DNA of 64,000 nt from Pyrrhoderma lamaoense (lineage: Eukaryota; Basidiomycota; Agaricomycetes; Hymenochaetales; Hymenochaetaceae): positions 62,001 through 126,000 of the forward strand of contig NBAZ01000022.1 in the NCBI GenBank assembly GCA_002794735.1, given 5' to 3'. The notes beneath the pieces were generated by a model. It was given only the letters and a program-made list of their open reading frames with translations. It ran no database searches and had not been told where the DNA came from. Positions within the stretch are counted from its first letter, which is position 1. Each line of letters opens with the position of its first letter. Below, piece by piece: positions 24,825-36,138 of the stretch. A program made the translations under genes and the position numbers.

Positions 24825-26065
24825 CTATACAATAGACCTCCAAGTAGTAGTACAAAAAGTATATGTCGTTGGATGGAACTGATGTTTCCAACCCTCGACT
24901 CCCACAAAGTTTATAGCCATATTATTTCCCGAAGCTTGATTCCCACCTTCTTGATCGCTTGTATTGACTGATTGCACGTTTTCTGGCTGCCAACTCCAGC
25001 AGCTGCGGTCACCTATATTCCAAAACATGACGGACTTCAAATACCGTGCAACCATGAGCACCTCCACTGCGAATGGGCGTTGGAATACCCCAGATACAGG
25101 AGGATCCCAGTGCCGTACATCAAACTCCACATACGAGAGTCGTGGTAGACGTCCAAGCATTTTTATAACCGACAATCGTTGGCGATGCTCCATAGGAAGG
25201 GGAATATATCCTATGTATTGCAGATTCGGGCAATTTCTACAAATAGCAGATACAGTACTACAAGCCATCTCTGGAGGAAGATTCGCAATTGCAAGTGATT
25301 TGAGCTTAGGGAGGCGATTCAGACTTGGAACCACGAGTGGGAGCAAAGAGATATCATCCTCAGTGTCGACGTTAACCTTGAGATGTGTCAATGAGCAACC
25401 ACATTGTAACAGTTGGTCAGCAACCATAAGAGGTCCTTCAAAGTGTGTCAGCTGGGGGAGACTTCCAGGTGGTAAAGCAACCATAGGAACGTCCTCAAGG
25501 GCCCCTACTGATATTTCTAGAGATTTAAGACGCCTTTGGCTAATTAAGAATGCAGCAAGGTTTTCATCCCAAGGGACAGATATCCGTGCCTCTAATGCAC
25601 TTAAGTTCCAGCTGTTGCTTGCATTTGTCGAGTTCCGAGGGGGTGCAAGCACCCAGCTATTTTCTAATGTCTGATCTTCAAATGCGAATCTATCTAGTTC
25701 CCGAAGACGTAGAATGATGGTGCGAACAACATCCCAGAAATCGCTTGGTATTTGCTATCAAGTGATAATTTGAAGTCGTCATATATCTACATTAGAGGAT
25801 CATAGGAAAGGAAACGGACCACATTAGCCTGCCCCAAAGTGAAGTGCCGGATATAGTTCGCAACACGAGAACATGCTGCAAGTGTACGGATAAGGGGGAA
25901 ATAGAGAGGGTGAGGATATACATCCACATGTTCATACAACATCTTCTCAGCTGCTTCTTGCAATGTACGTGATGTACGAGCCAGAGCACATATGATCTGT
26001 TTATCTGCAGCTGCATGGCAAACTATTCGTGTTGCGATTTCCGGCGGCACAGTACGCTGTGCCAT
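24825..26065 (-). CDS. F-box/LRR-like protein
   Basis: Two exons, 26065-25791 and 25743-24825, in phase, give 397 residues. The N-terminus (VPPEIATRIVCHAAADKQI, then ALARTSRTLQEAAEKMLY) resembles a divergent F-box. The rest is leucine-rich with repeated LPxLxxL units (LPQLTHFEGPLM, LNRLPKLKSLAIANL, LPRLSYVEFDV) typical of fungal F-box/LRR substrate receptors. The substrate is unknown. The single 47-bp intron would end in CCAAG. The gene is divergent from TRM44 with only about 120 bp between the start codons, so the two probably share a promoter. It does not belong to the close paralog group at 28-32 and 44-46 kb. Confidence 0.7.
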
Positions 26066-26186
26066 AGGAGTGAAAGTACTGGTTAAACGTTGAATATAAG
26101 TGAGACGCGTCGTGATGATCGTCTTCTTGTACCACCACTGGCAGTACAAAACCAGTACAGGCCCATAAATTATATATAATGAATGG

Positions 26187-27926
26187 ATGGCTCAACAGAG
26201 GTTTTCACCGTATCCATGTATCGACAATAGTTCGTGTGATGCACTACGGAGTAAGGGAATCGAGTGGGTTCCGGTTTGTGCCTGCCCCGCAGGATTTGCA
26301 CTAGATGTGGTATGCTTGTGCTCAATACATCGATGTCTTTGGTTTAGTCATGTTAATATATTATCCTCCAGTTTGACGCTGCTGTCTCTCAATTGGTTGC
26401 GCACCCTGAGTATAACTCAACTCTGATTCTACGCTCAGAGATAATACAGGAAAAAAGTGTAGATGAAGATACACCAGTACTAGAGCTTGAAGGGCTTCAA
26501 TTTGCACGCAATATCTACAGAAAGCTACTACCCCGGCGACCTGGGCGTGATCCCCCAGTCAATCAGAATTGTACATTCTACTCAAACTCTCATGCTATTA
26601 CATGCCTTGTTCTATCTCCACGCTTGGATCCTGATACAGTCCTGCCCTGGTATCACCCTGCTGTCTATCATCTTGCTTTCCGATACATTGAAGATGATCA
26701 GCCTACGGTACGAATAGAAGTGGTGACTCGACCAGATGCACCTGATCCTCTAAATGTGAATGCTCGGCTTTACAGAACTTGTCTAGCACTACTTGAAACT
26801 GTACATCGCTATGGGAAGGGGATCAGTACAAACTACCGCAAGCGGGTGCATCATGACTGTCTTGTCTCGAGAGAAGAGTACCAAGACTTATACCTGGTAA
26901 TGCGAGAACGCTATAAGCATCTTGTCAATACATGGCATGAAAATACAGACCCTCTGAAACATGTGTTTGAGGTATGTATACTCATTTTACCCTATTGATT
27001 TTTTTCTGAAAGGCTTTACAGGATATTGGCATTGCAACATATCTGATGCTTCTGTGGAAACAAAACAAGTTCGCTGCTTCTCTCAATCAGACTCTGATTG
27101 AATCAGAAAAACATGAAAATAGAGGGGGCTGGTCCCAACCTCCTGGTGGGTTCCTTGATTTGGGGTAAGTAAAGCAAATGATAAGCATGCTTAATTCTGA
27201 CTTTTTATAGTTGCGGAAATGGTCTTCTTGTTCACATTCTTCTCAGTGAAGGTTATGTGGGGAATGGTATCGACATTCGTGCTCGTAACTCCTGGAAGCA
27301 CTATCCGCCTGATACTCAAAAGCACCTTCATGTGCACGCTCTCGATCCCCTTCAGACCAACTCTTCCCCGTATCTGCGCGAGGGCACATTTATCATTGCT
27401 AATCACGCTGATGAACTCTCACCTTGGACACCTGTACTAGCCGCGATGACCGATGCTAGCGGGTTTATCTCAATCCCTTGCTGTGCATGGAGCTTTGACA
27501 CCCGCTTTCATCGATCTCAATTACTTACTTCTGGAGAATCCCTCAGATCCGAATTCGCATTTGGGCCACCAGATGGATTATCCTTTGAAACATATGTAGA
27601 ATCACTGCGACTAGGAGGGGATGCTGGTGCCAACAACTGGAAGAGTGCCTATGCTTCTTATCGAATCTGGCTTGCTAGCATCAATTCAGTCGTTGGATGG
27701 GAAATAGAGACAGACACCTTGAGAATCCCAAGTACACGAAATTGGGCAATTGTCGGTATGTTTGATACCTACATGGAAGTTACGAATAATGGACTAACTG
27801 TCTTTAGGGAGGAGTCGGAGTGGTGATTCGACCCAGGCGATTAATAATGCGACATCAATCATACAAAAAGTGCAGGAGCGTGGACTATTCAAGACACGTG
27901 TACCCGAGGGCAAAACTCATCATTAG
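26187..27926 (+). CDS. TRM44: tRNA (uridine-44-2'-O) methyltransferase
   Basis: SAM-dependent enzyme that methylates the ribose of U44 in serine tRNAs in the cytosol. Five exons, 26187-26309, 26372-26971, 27022-27164, 27211-27755 and 27808-27926, sum to 1530 nt (509 residues) with all phases matching. The SAM-binding motif FLDLGCGNGLLVHIL spans intron 3. Family signatures follow: GYVGNGIDIRARNSW, IIANHADELSPWTPVLAA and ISIPCCAWSFD. The C-terminus ends in the conserved R-V-P-E-G-K-x-H pattern. The N-terminus starts MAQQRFSPYPCIDNSSC and FALDV joins FDAAVSQLVAHPEYNS. No frame break was found, in contrast to several other conserved genes here. Confidence 0.92.
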
Positions 27927-28311
27927 ACCATACTTTAGGAAGTATAATACTTGAATACTGCCTTTGTTATCTTTCATTGAGCTTAGTACCATGCTTGATT
28001 CGGGCTAACATCATAGCATATAAACTACCATGATAAAATAAATAATATACATCGTGGCTTACATAATCTCAGTAACTTTTGCTTTACTCCCCAATACTGG
28101 ATTAACTCCTACCTACTATTTATCATAAGGCTAAGGTATCAAAACTCGTTATGAGATATGTATCTTGCTTGATCACAAAGGAGATGCAGAAAAGCTAGAC
28201 TACATGTTCACTTGCGAATGGGCGTCATATATGTACAGAAGGACAAAAGATTGGCATGAAACGATTGAAAGTCTAAAGGAATGAAAAAAGAAATTATATA
28301 GGTTCCATGAT
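27927..28311. other. convergent intergenic region
   Basis: 3' spacer between TRM44 (plus) and the first F-box/LRR paralog (minus). Nothing recognised. Confidence 0.5.
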
Positions 28312-29875
28312 CTATATATGCTCGAAGATCATTTCATCTGGCCAGTCTCGCTTCCACTGACTACCACGGAAGTTTCGTGGGTGATATGTCCTTCTCACAA
28401 CTACATCATCTTCTGTGCGCTCTATATGGAATGTTTGTGCCCGCCACACGATATACTTCAAATTCTGTGGCACCGGCGACGAGGAAAGTACTTCATGAAT
28501 GGTATCATCCGTGAGAGTAGCGGATACTGGGTCAGAAACAGACAATGCCTGGAAGTGCTTACTCCCCGCAAAATGCTCAAGCATCCACTTGAGCTCAAAA
28601 GGTTTAGGCTCTTCGGAGCTGCTCTCCGTTCCCCATGCAGGGATGAATAAGCTTAACTCAACTAAGTTCGGGAATAGGGTATTCACTTGGCTTAGCGCAC
28701 TCATGAGATGCACATCTCTACTCCAGAAGATGAGTTCTAGACAACGCAATACCGGACCTATTGGGTTAAGGTGCTCCGCAACATATGCAAAATTGAGTTC
28801 TTGGGCTGATGAGATTTGGAGATGCCGTATAGGCGCTTCCCGTGATGCATTATCAGCAAGCATATTCTTGTACCAATGTATCGTCAACGCGCTCACTTGG
28901 AGAGCTTGGATATTAGGTAATACTTGTGCATCAAATGGTTCAATGTCAGCATCCGTGTAACAATCAAGTGCACGCAGTGACTTATGATTCTCGATAAACT
29001 TTTGTATCTGTACATTCTCTGCTTTCGAGATAAGGAGGAAAGAATAAAGCTCGGGAAGAAAGACGGAAGAAAGGTCTAGGTTTGAGTAATCATTTCCGAG
29101 ATAAAGATGGAGTGTCTGGAGAGCTGTATGTTGATTTAAGAAATCTAAAAGTGCGGTTTTGGGATCAAATTCTGGAGGAAAGTCACTCGGGCTAGGTTCT
29201 CGGTCATCGGACTCGAGAAATAGACGGAGGTATGTAAGATGGGTAAATTTGCAGTTCAAAATGGTGGACTATAATTTAGTTAGTCAAGAGAAAAAGAAAT
29301 TGATATTGTATAGAGTACGAACCCAGTGTCTCCTATGTACTTCTATGTACAAGCCCTCGAGAGTCTTACTTAGCTTTTCTTCTAATACTGACCACACTGA
29401 ACTTGCCAATGGCTTGTGAGGCTCTCCAGGGAGTGCATACATAAAGAAACCGAGACCATCGTCATCAACAACTTTATTCAAAATTTCATTAATGACCTCT
29501 GGGGCATCTTCACTTTCTTCGTCTTCTTCGTCTTCCTCGTCTCCATCATCAGCAATGATCTATAACAACAGTTTTAATGTGACTGAAATTTCAAATCTGC
29601 CGCATACTTACCCTTAGTGACTGGCAATGATGTGCTGCATGTTGATTTGACCTGAGATACTCGAGGAAAGAACCAACGTAATCAGTGCTAACGTGAGGAT
29701 AAGACATACGGAAAGGAACGAGGATCTCGTTCCATAGTCGATTACATTGCGAAGCAGCACATAAATCACCAGGATCGAGAAGATGGGAAGCAATTTCATG
29801 GATAATTTCCGGAAGAGAGAGGCATCGGCTTACTGCACTTTCACTTGCATTTTCAGTATTTTCATTGTGGGGCAT
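28312..29875 (-). CDS. F-box/LRR protein, paralog 1 of 3
   Basis: Three exons, 29875-29612, 29559-29323 and 29268-28312, in phase, 485 residues. The N-terminal F-box reads LSLPEIIHEIASHLLDPGDL then CAASQCNRLWNEILVP. An acidic linker (D/E-rich, about residues 90-110) and VWSVLEEKLSKTLEGLYIEV follow. The third exon is an LRR-like domain starting NCKFTHLTYLRL with IEPFDAQVLPNIQALQVS, ending FEHI. The exon boundaries match those of the gene at 44330-45896, and the sequences align almost throughout (shared NCKFTHLT, DIEPFDAQ, LPNI.AL). It should be the substrate receptor of an SCF ubiquitin ligase; the target is unknown. Confidence 0.78.
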
Positions 29876-30493
29876 TCTCCTCTGGTTGGGCGGCTTGAAA
29901 GAGAGGGAGGAGAGGGGGAGGCTGCATAGAGCAATTCAAGGATATAATGAGAGCTACTTTGTATCCTGTCCTTACCCTCCGCTGGTCTGCAATTGACTTG
30001 AAGCATAGAGAGCGTGCAATACTATCACGCAAAGGTAATAAAAAATATGTTTGCGACGGTATCCTCCATTATCATCCATACATCCCGCGCATAGTGATTA
30101 CATCTTTTATCTGATATACACTTCATCTGATATTTCATCGAGTGGATCAATTTATCATCCTGTCAAATTTACTACTCTTTCCAAGAGCGGAATGTTGTTC
30201 GTTATATAAACTTAAGTGTCTTTTGTAAACTCAAACTACTTTGTGCAATGCTGTCGCAATGCACGTGTTGATTATCCCTACGTTACTCCCCGGAATTAAA
30301 ACATGTATCATATTCAGAGAGGTCTAGACGCATCACAGTTCTATTACTATAGCCCCGTTATCGGGGTTGTTCAGAGAAATACTAAGGCTTACATGACTTC
30401 TTCATCATAAAGATGATAGGTAAAGGAGATAGAACTATCGATACATCGGCATTATTGTTAAGATACACGATATTATGTTACAAGGTTGAGTTT
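29876..30493. other. spacer between F-box paralogs
   Basis: Upstream region of paralog 1 and downstream region of paralog 2. Nothing recognised. Confidence 0.5.
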
Positions 30494-32213
30494 TTATTCT
30501 AGATGATTAATTAGAAATGTTTCGTACCATTCCTCCATCCACATACTCTTTTCACCTTGTTTCGGCCTTTCATAAGGATAAATCTGTGTTAGAACCTTCT
30601 TACCGTTTTCTGTGCCCACCTGTATTAGAAGATCATCCCATATAATATATTTAAGATGCGATGATAAGGGATAGTCGACATTTACAACTTCATCTTTGAT
30701 CTGAGTACTTGTAGGAAAGAGATAAGAGGTTAGATCGATGAGCTCTTCGTTACTAAGCTTGCGGCTGAAACCCTTATGACTCTTGTTTAGCGTGATAAGA
30801 GAAAATGCACTGAAGTTCCCACTATTGTCAAAGATTTTGATAAGAGGTAAAACCCAGCCAAGAAGCACAAGGTTATACTGGCTTTGTTTTGAGCCTGCAC
30901 TTTCCAATATGTCTGTAGGTTCATAAGCAAAGATCCTAAGTTCTACCAAATTTGTAAATTCGTTGTTTAACCGCTTCAAGATCTTGAGTAAGCTCAAATC
31001 TTGACTTGAAACTAGTATGTCAAGAGCACGCAAGGTAGAGCGAAGCGTAGTAGTCATCTGAAGTATCTGCTCAAGATCTGACATTGTTTCAAGTGTCAGT
31101 TGTAAGCAACGGATACCAGAACCTTTTGAGTAAGCCGAAATGTTTTGAGTAACATCGTGTTCCTCCATGACATTGCCCCTATCCAAGACTTCTCTAAGCC
31201 AATAAAGACTACTTAGAGATACTGAGACTGCTAACAAATTTGGGAGAGAAGTACGAGTAAGTGGATATTCCTGCCTTCCCTCAGACAGAAGCCTAGTTTG
31301 AGTCTCATGAGGAGCAACTATTTCAACAGAGAGAGATCGGAGAGAATGTTGTTTCTCTAAGAAGTGCATAAGACGTACATCAGAGCTTCGGGATATGATA
31401 CTAAAACAATATAGATTTGGGAAGTGAAGTCCTGTGAAGTCCACATCATTAAAGCACGAGCCAAGAAATAAATCCAGTAATTCTAACTTCCGATGTTTTT
31501 GTAGGAAATGGTACAAGTAATTTGTTGATAATGTTTGCGATTCTGTGTTTTGTGAGTCCAGGTAAAGACGTAAGCTTCTCAACGACCTGAAATGACTCGA
31601 AAAAAATATTTTCTAGAGGACTAGCATCAAGATATGATACGTCAAAAGTGAAAAAACAAATTCTTACACATTGCTCGATGGGGATAGTCATGTTGAGCTC
31701 CTGTAAGGAGTTGGTTAGTCTTTTAAGAGACACAAATAGCTCATCCGGGAAGGGTACGAATAATTGCTCAGGTAGAGCACACATGAAGTGTTTCAATCTG
31801 CCTTCACTCGATAGAAACTCCGTAATCCTGGCGACCGCCTCTGTAGCTGTAGCGAAGCTATTATCATTGAGTGATACAGGGGTATTCTGGAGCAACTTGA
31901 TTTGATAGTACAAGTCAGTGGATGATATACTATAGCTCAGTATAGTAACACTTACACGAAGTGCTTGACAGTTCCACTTGACAGACGGGTAAGAACGAAG
32001 AAAGTCCATAAATGATTCAGCGTCTTCGACATATACATCCGCACATCTCGCTATCAAATGAATGAGTATCTTCCTCCAGGCTTTACAGCATGCTGATGCT
32101 GAGCAAATATCTTTCGGCCTCTTGAGTTTTTCTCCAATTGCGAAGATAATTTCATCAATAACCAGAGCTCTTTCAGTCGCAGATGTGAGAATTTGTTCGT
32201 TTTTTCCATCCAT
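30494..32213 (-). CDS. F-box/LRR protein, paralog 2 of 3
   Basis: Same layout as its neighbours but more diverged. The start MDGKNEQILTSATER places the F-box (VIDEIIFAIGEKLKRPKDI, then CSASACCKAWRKILI) at the same distance as in paralog 1; an ATG at 32297 is also in frame. Intron 1 starts after QALR and ends in an AAG acceptor (31896-31898). Exon 2 ends ELNMTIPIEQC before GTAAGA. The LRR exon begins SLRSLRLYLDSQNT and ends FLINHLE. With the only good donor, the second junction is one base out of phase (about 31565-31680), so an indel or an odd splice site is needed. It should be an SCF substrate receptor. Confidence 0.7.
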
Positions 32214-32634
32214 CACCACTGATTCATCGAGATTATGGTGATAGTATGCATAACGGGTGTCCTCAGTGTGAACATTGCCTAAAAGTTTGGTATGCAAAGT
32301 TATAGTTGCAAAATGAGATGTCCATTTGTCAGCAGTAGTTGGTTGCAGTATACCTTCCGTATATGGTTAGACCACTAATATACACCCTGCTTACATATGA
32401 AATAGAACGTGACCGTTTGTCACGATTGTGTTCTTGTTCTCTTCAACCTAAACAAGGGCTTTTATTGTCCCCGAAGTGGTGATTATCATCGCCCGATTAA
32501 TATATTCTTGTACTCTCTTGTTGTCAACATCGTATAAACAAAATCAGGAGATACTCACTATTATAACGTGTGTGTTCCAGAAGCTACATCCCTCAAACGT
32601 ATACTCTTGCCACTTGTATCACAATTAATGAAGG
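32214..32634. other. divergent intergenic region
   Basis: Between F-box paralog 2 (minus) and the FunK1-like gene (plus). Probable promoters; no specific site was recognised. The minus-strand frame stays open to 32297. Confidence 0.4.
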
Positions 32635-35318
32635 ATGCCCAGTATTGACTTCGATCCAAGTACTGACGACGCTGTTCGGGCTGAAAACTATCGGACGTGG
32701 TAACGTAGCACCTCTCTACTGTATTTTAATAACTTCTCTCACTTATTATTTGCATTTAGGGAAGGTTTGTATATCACCTCGATGTAGAAGGAAATCATCC
32801 TATTAATTACTAACATCACCTCTACTCTTACTCCTCCATTGTTCCCCTTCTTTCTCCTCTCGTTTATAGAGTATAACTCAGACTATTATGACACGGAAGT
32901 CGAGTCAGCTAAATGCAAGCAGGATGAAGATAGCTCTACACTTGTGAAGAACGAAATGTTACGAGACATAAAGAAAGCAAGGACGATAGGCGCATCGGAG
33001 TTTATCACGCTGCTCTCAGACACTATCATAAATGAAGACGATCCAAGAATAGCACGTATCGTAAACCATAGTGTAACGCAAGAATACCTGAGGAAATATT
33101 GTAATACCTCGGATCTTTCCGTCCGCTTCGAGGCGTTCTGTAACTTGTCAAATCACATCATAGAGATGTTCGTGAAAGATGCTTCATCAAAACTTGAAGA
33201 AAAACAAAGCATCTGTTTCGTGCGGAATAATCCAAATGCACTTAGCGCGCTTCAGGGCTGGCCAATGGTACCAGACATTGTTTGCTTAGATGCTGAGCAC
33301 AAAAATGTGAGGAATGAAAGGTGGAGAAGGTATAACATCACTGGACCTCCGAAGAACAAAGAACCTTGGTACTGGCAAGACGTGAAGTGCGTTGCTGAAT
33401 TCGAGATAGTGAAACGCGTAATACCTATGGAGAACCCTAAAGATCTTCGCACATACGGTAAATCTTGTTATTTTTCAGTAGCTTCTTCCTTTGTATTTCA
33501 TGGTGTAGAGGTGATTCTGACTTTTTCTAATGCCCTACGGGATTTCAGCGATATCTAAAGGGGTTGATGAGAGTTTTTCGGATATGATAGCAATGATAAA
33601 GGATCTAGAAAAGGAAGCGGGTTGGAAGATGACGACAAGAAGAAAAATACGCCGACCCCGGTCTTCATCCGTCAGCTGCATCTACGATATGGAAATTGGG
33701 GATCCAATGTCTTATGTAGAACAAAAATTCCCGGCGATCAATGGTATTCAATAATTTCTTTATCTCACGGGAGACAAAACTTCTCTAACTTTTTATTTTT
33801 CGCTCCCAATTTTTAGCTCAAATCACTCAGCAGGAAAACCAAGCCTTTCGCAACTTGATGCGAAATGCGTTAGCCGTAAAAGAAGAAAAGAAAGAGGAGG
33901 GAAAAAACGAAGAAGGAAAGGGAAAGAGGAAATGGAAGGGGAAGGAGAGGAGAAGTTGGAGAAGAAGATATCGAAGGTCAGAGGAGGATGAGGAGGAGGA
34001 GGAAAAAGTACCTGCCATACGGGAAATCCTCAACAAAGAACCGGATTTTTGGCAGATTCCAAAAACCACGAACTTCCCTACAATTTCTAAACATAGAGCT
34101 GCTTGGGATCGACGGGACTCAAACGACGATCGATTCGAGTTCCTGCAGAAGATATACACCGACAGACAAAAGCATGAATATGATATCAAAACGAGGAACA
34201 AGCGCAAGACCGCTCGGTATGCTAACCAACACCTGATCTCAACTTTTAATAGATCACACGTGTTCTATCTCCTCTTTACCGACGAACGTCTCACTCTGGC
34301 TTTCTACTCTCGGTTGGGGATCACGTACTCCCGACCATTCGACTTTGTAAATAACCTCAGTCTCTTTGTCCGTCTTTTGGTCACTCTCAACACGCAGACA
34401 CCATCAGATTGTGGATACAGAGGCGAGCTTACACAATATCGGTCCGCAAAGAATTCGCCTTATAAATACTCTGGGGTCACTGCCAACGGAGATTTGTTCA
34501 AGTATAAGTTGAAGAGTGGAGATGAAGTTATCGAATTCTTGTTGAGCAAAACGGTTTATTCTCGACATTCTGCGGGGCTGAACGATAAGGCTACTAGGGT
34601 ATTTATGACACAGATGCCTACTGTTAGGAAGCTGGCTCCGGGTGGCGAAGAGGGAGGGGAAGACGAGGAAACTGGGGTAGAACAATATCGTATCTTCAAT
34701 CGAAATCCAAAGTTTATGGCTATCGGTTTACACGACCACAGATTTTTGGACTATCAACACGTTGAGCGATATGATCTTGAGTCCTTATTCTATTCCATCT
34801 ACTGGACAGCCCAAACATTTTCTAATGGTAAAATTGCAAATCCCGAACGACTTCAGGATATGCAGACAATGAAGGATAGAAGGAAGGGAAGATTGACAGG
34901 AAATAAAAAGAAGGCGCTGACGGAAGACTTCAATGATTTCGAAAAAGAGATAGCAAGGTTGAAAGAAGAGGATAAGGCTCTCGTTGAAGGAAAGAAAGAA
35001 ATTTTGTCCAACGTTATGAAGTCTGAACAGGCTACCGATGTGTTTTCACCGCTTGTTGATGAATGGATTAACCCGCTCAGAAAACTAATCAGTCAGGGTT
35101 ATGAAGTTCAGGAGGAGTATCGTCAGCATAGGCTTTATGAAAAGATTTTGAGAGAGGCTGAACAAGAAGAGGATGAGGATGAATTTAGACGTGGGGGAGG
35201 CGGCATTAGAAGGGAAGATAAGAGGCCGCGATCTCCTGATCCTTGGTCTCATTTCAATCCGGCCACTCTCGATGGTGTTATTACTTACGAGAACTTTAGT
35301 GATATTTTAGAGAAATGA
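32635..35318 (+). CDS. FunK1-like protein lacking the kinase catalytic core
   Basis: FunK1 proteins are fungal-specific kinases expanded in mushrooms. Exons 32635-32699, 32760-32764 (only 5 nt), 32870-33457, 33549-33743 and 33817-35318 sum to 2355 nt, exactly 785 codons. Family features: VPDIVCLDAEHKNV and WYWQDVKCVAEFEIVKRV in the N-terminal part, HVFYLLFTDERLTLAFYSR with YSRPFDFVNN in the middle, and PKFMAIGLHDH followed by ERYDLESLFYSIYW, which is the C-lobe end. Between ATRVFMTQMP (about 34600) and FMAIG (about 34715) the glycine loop, lysine, H-R-D and D-F-G regions that a FunK1 kinase needs are absent. The C-terminal third is charged and coiled-coil-like (K/E-rich), and a Lys/Glu-rich block lies at 33880-34010. 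It should not be an active kinase; it may be a scaffold or decoy. Confidence 0.75.
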
Positions 35319-36138
35319 ACCTATATCCTTGTTTCTCCTCAATTTCGGAGTCTTTTCTTCTTGTATAAATTCTCCCGTTTTTTGGATATAATATGTAATT
35401 GACTTTCGCGTATAGTGCATCTGTTGACCGCCTAGTATATCTTGGCAATGTACCCAAGCTTGTGGCAATAGACTCGTTTATTTACTATCTTGATCGCAAA
35501 GTTGATATCACTTTTCATGTCACTTCCTAAGTATGAGCCAAAGCTCGCAAAACAAGCAATTGTATGTGATAAACAGATAATGATACTAAGTACATATTGT
35601 TAGATTGAGAAATGTATTTCTTAATATCATATCTCAAGCTTTTTGCACTAAATATGATCAGAAAACTTATCGAGAACGTTGAGGCGTAAGGTGACATTGA
35701 TGTGATATGGAGGAACTGAGGGACTACTAATTCCTGATTTGTGGACTTTATTTCAATTTAGGCATGATGTTGATGTGTTGTAGAACCCGGTGTAATTTGA
35801 GTTCAGTACTGGTATTCGGCCGAGATCTTGAGGCGTGTAGTCATTCTTTTTTGATCGAAGATATCTCCATTTCAAATGTATAGAGTTATTGATGTATGAT
35901 ATACTTTCCATCACTTCAATACAATTGTGTCCTGTGCGTAAGTAGTTTTTTTAGCTCCCTGGTATGTGATTGGTAATACAGCCGGCAATTAGTCAGTGAA
36001 GGAGAGGTTCGCTTAATCACTTAGCCCCACGGTCAGCAAGATGAACCAAGAAATCATATTTAGAATACGGCATGTTGGGAACTATTTATCAGTTATCGGA
36101 AGAAAACAAAAGGGGAGCTCCTTCCCCTCACTGCACCC
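35319..36138. other. intergenic, nothing recognised
   Basis: 3' region of the FunK1-like gene and promoter side of the MFS gene on the same strand. No motif recognised. Confidence 0.5.

Noticed and set aside
24964..25674. Plus-strand open frame of 236 codons
   Set aside because: Antisense shadow of the F-box/LRR exon at 24825-25743, which has clear leucine-rich periodicity.
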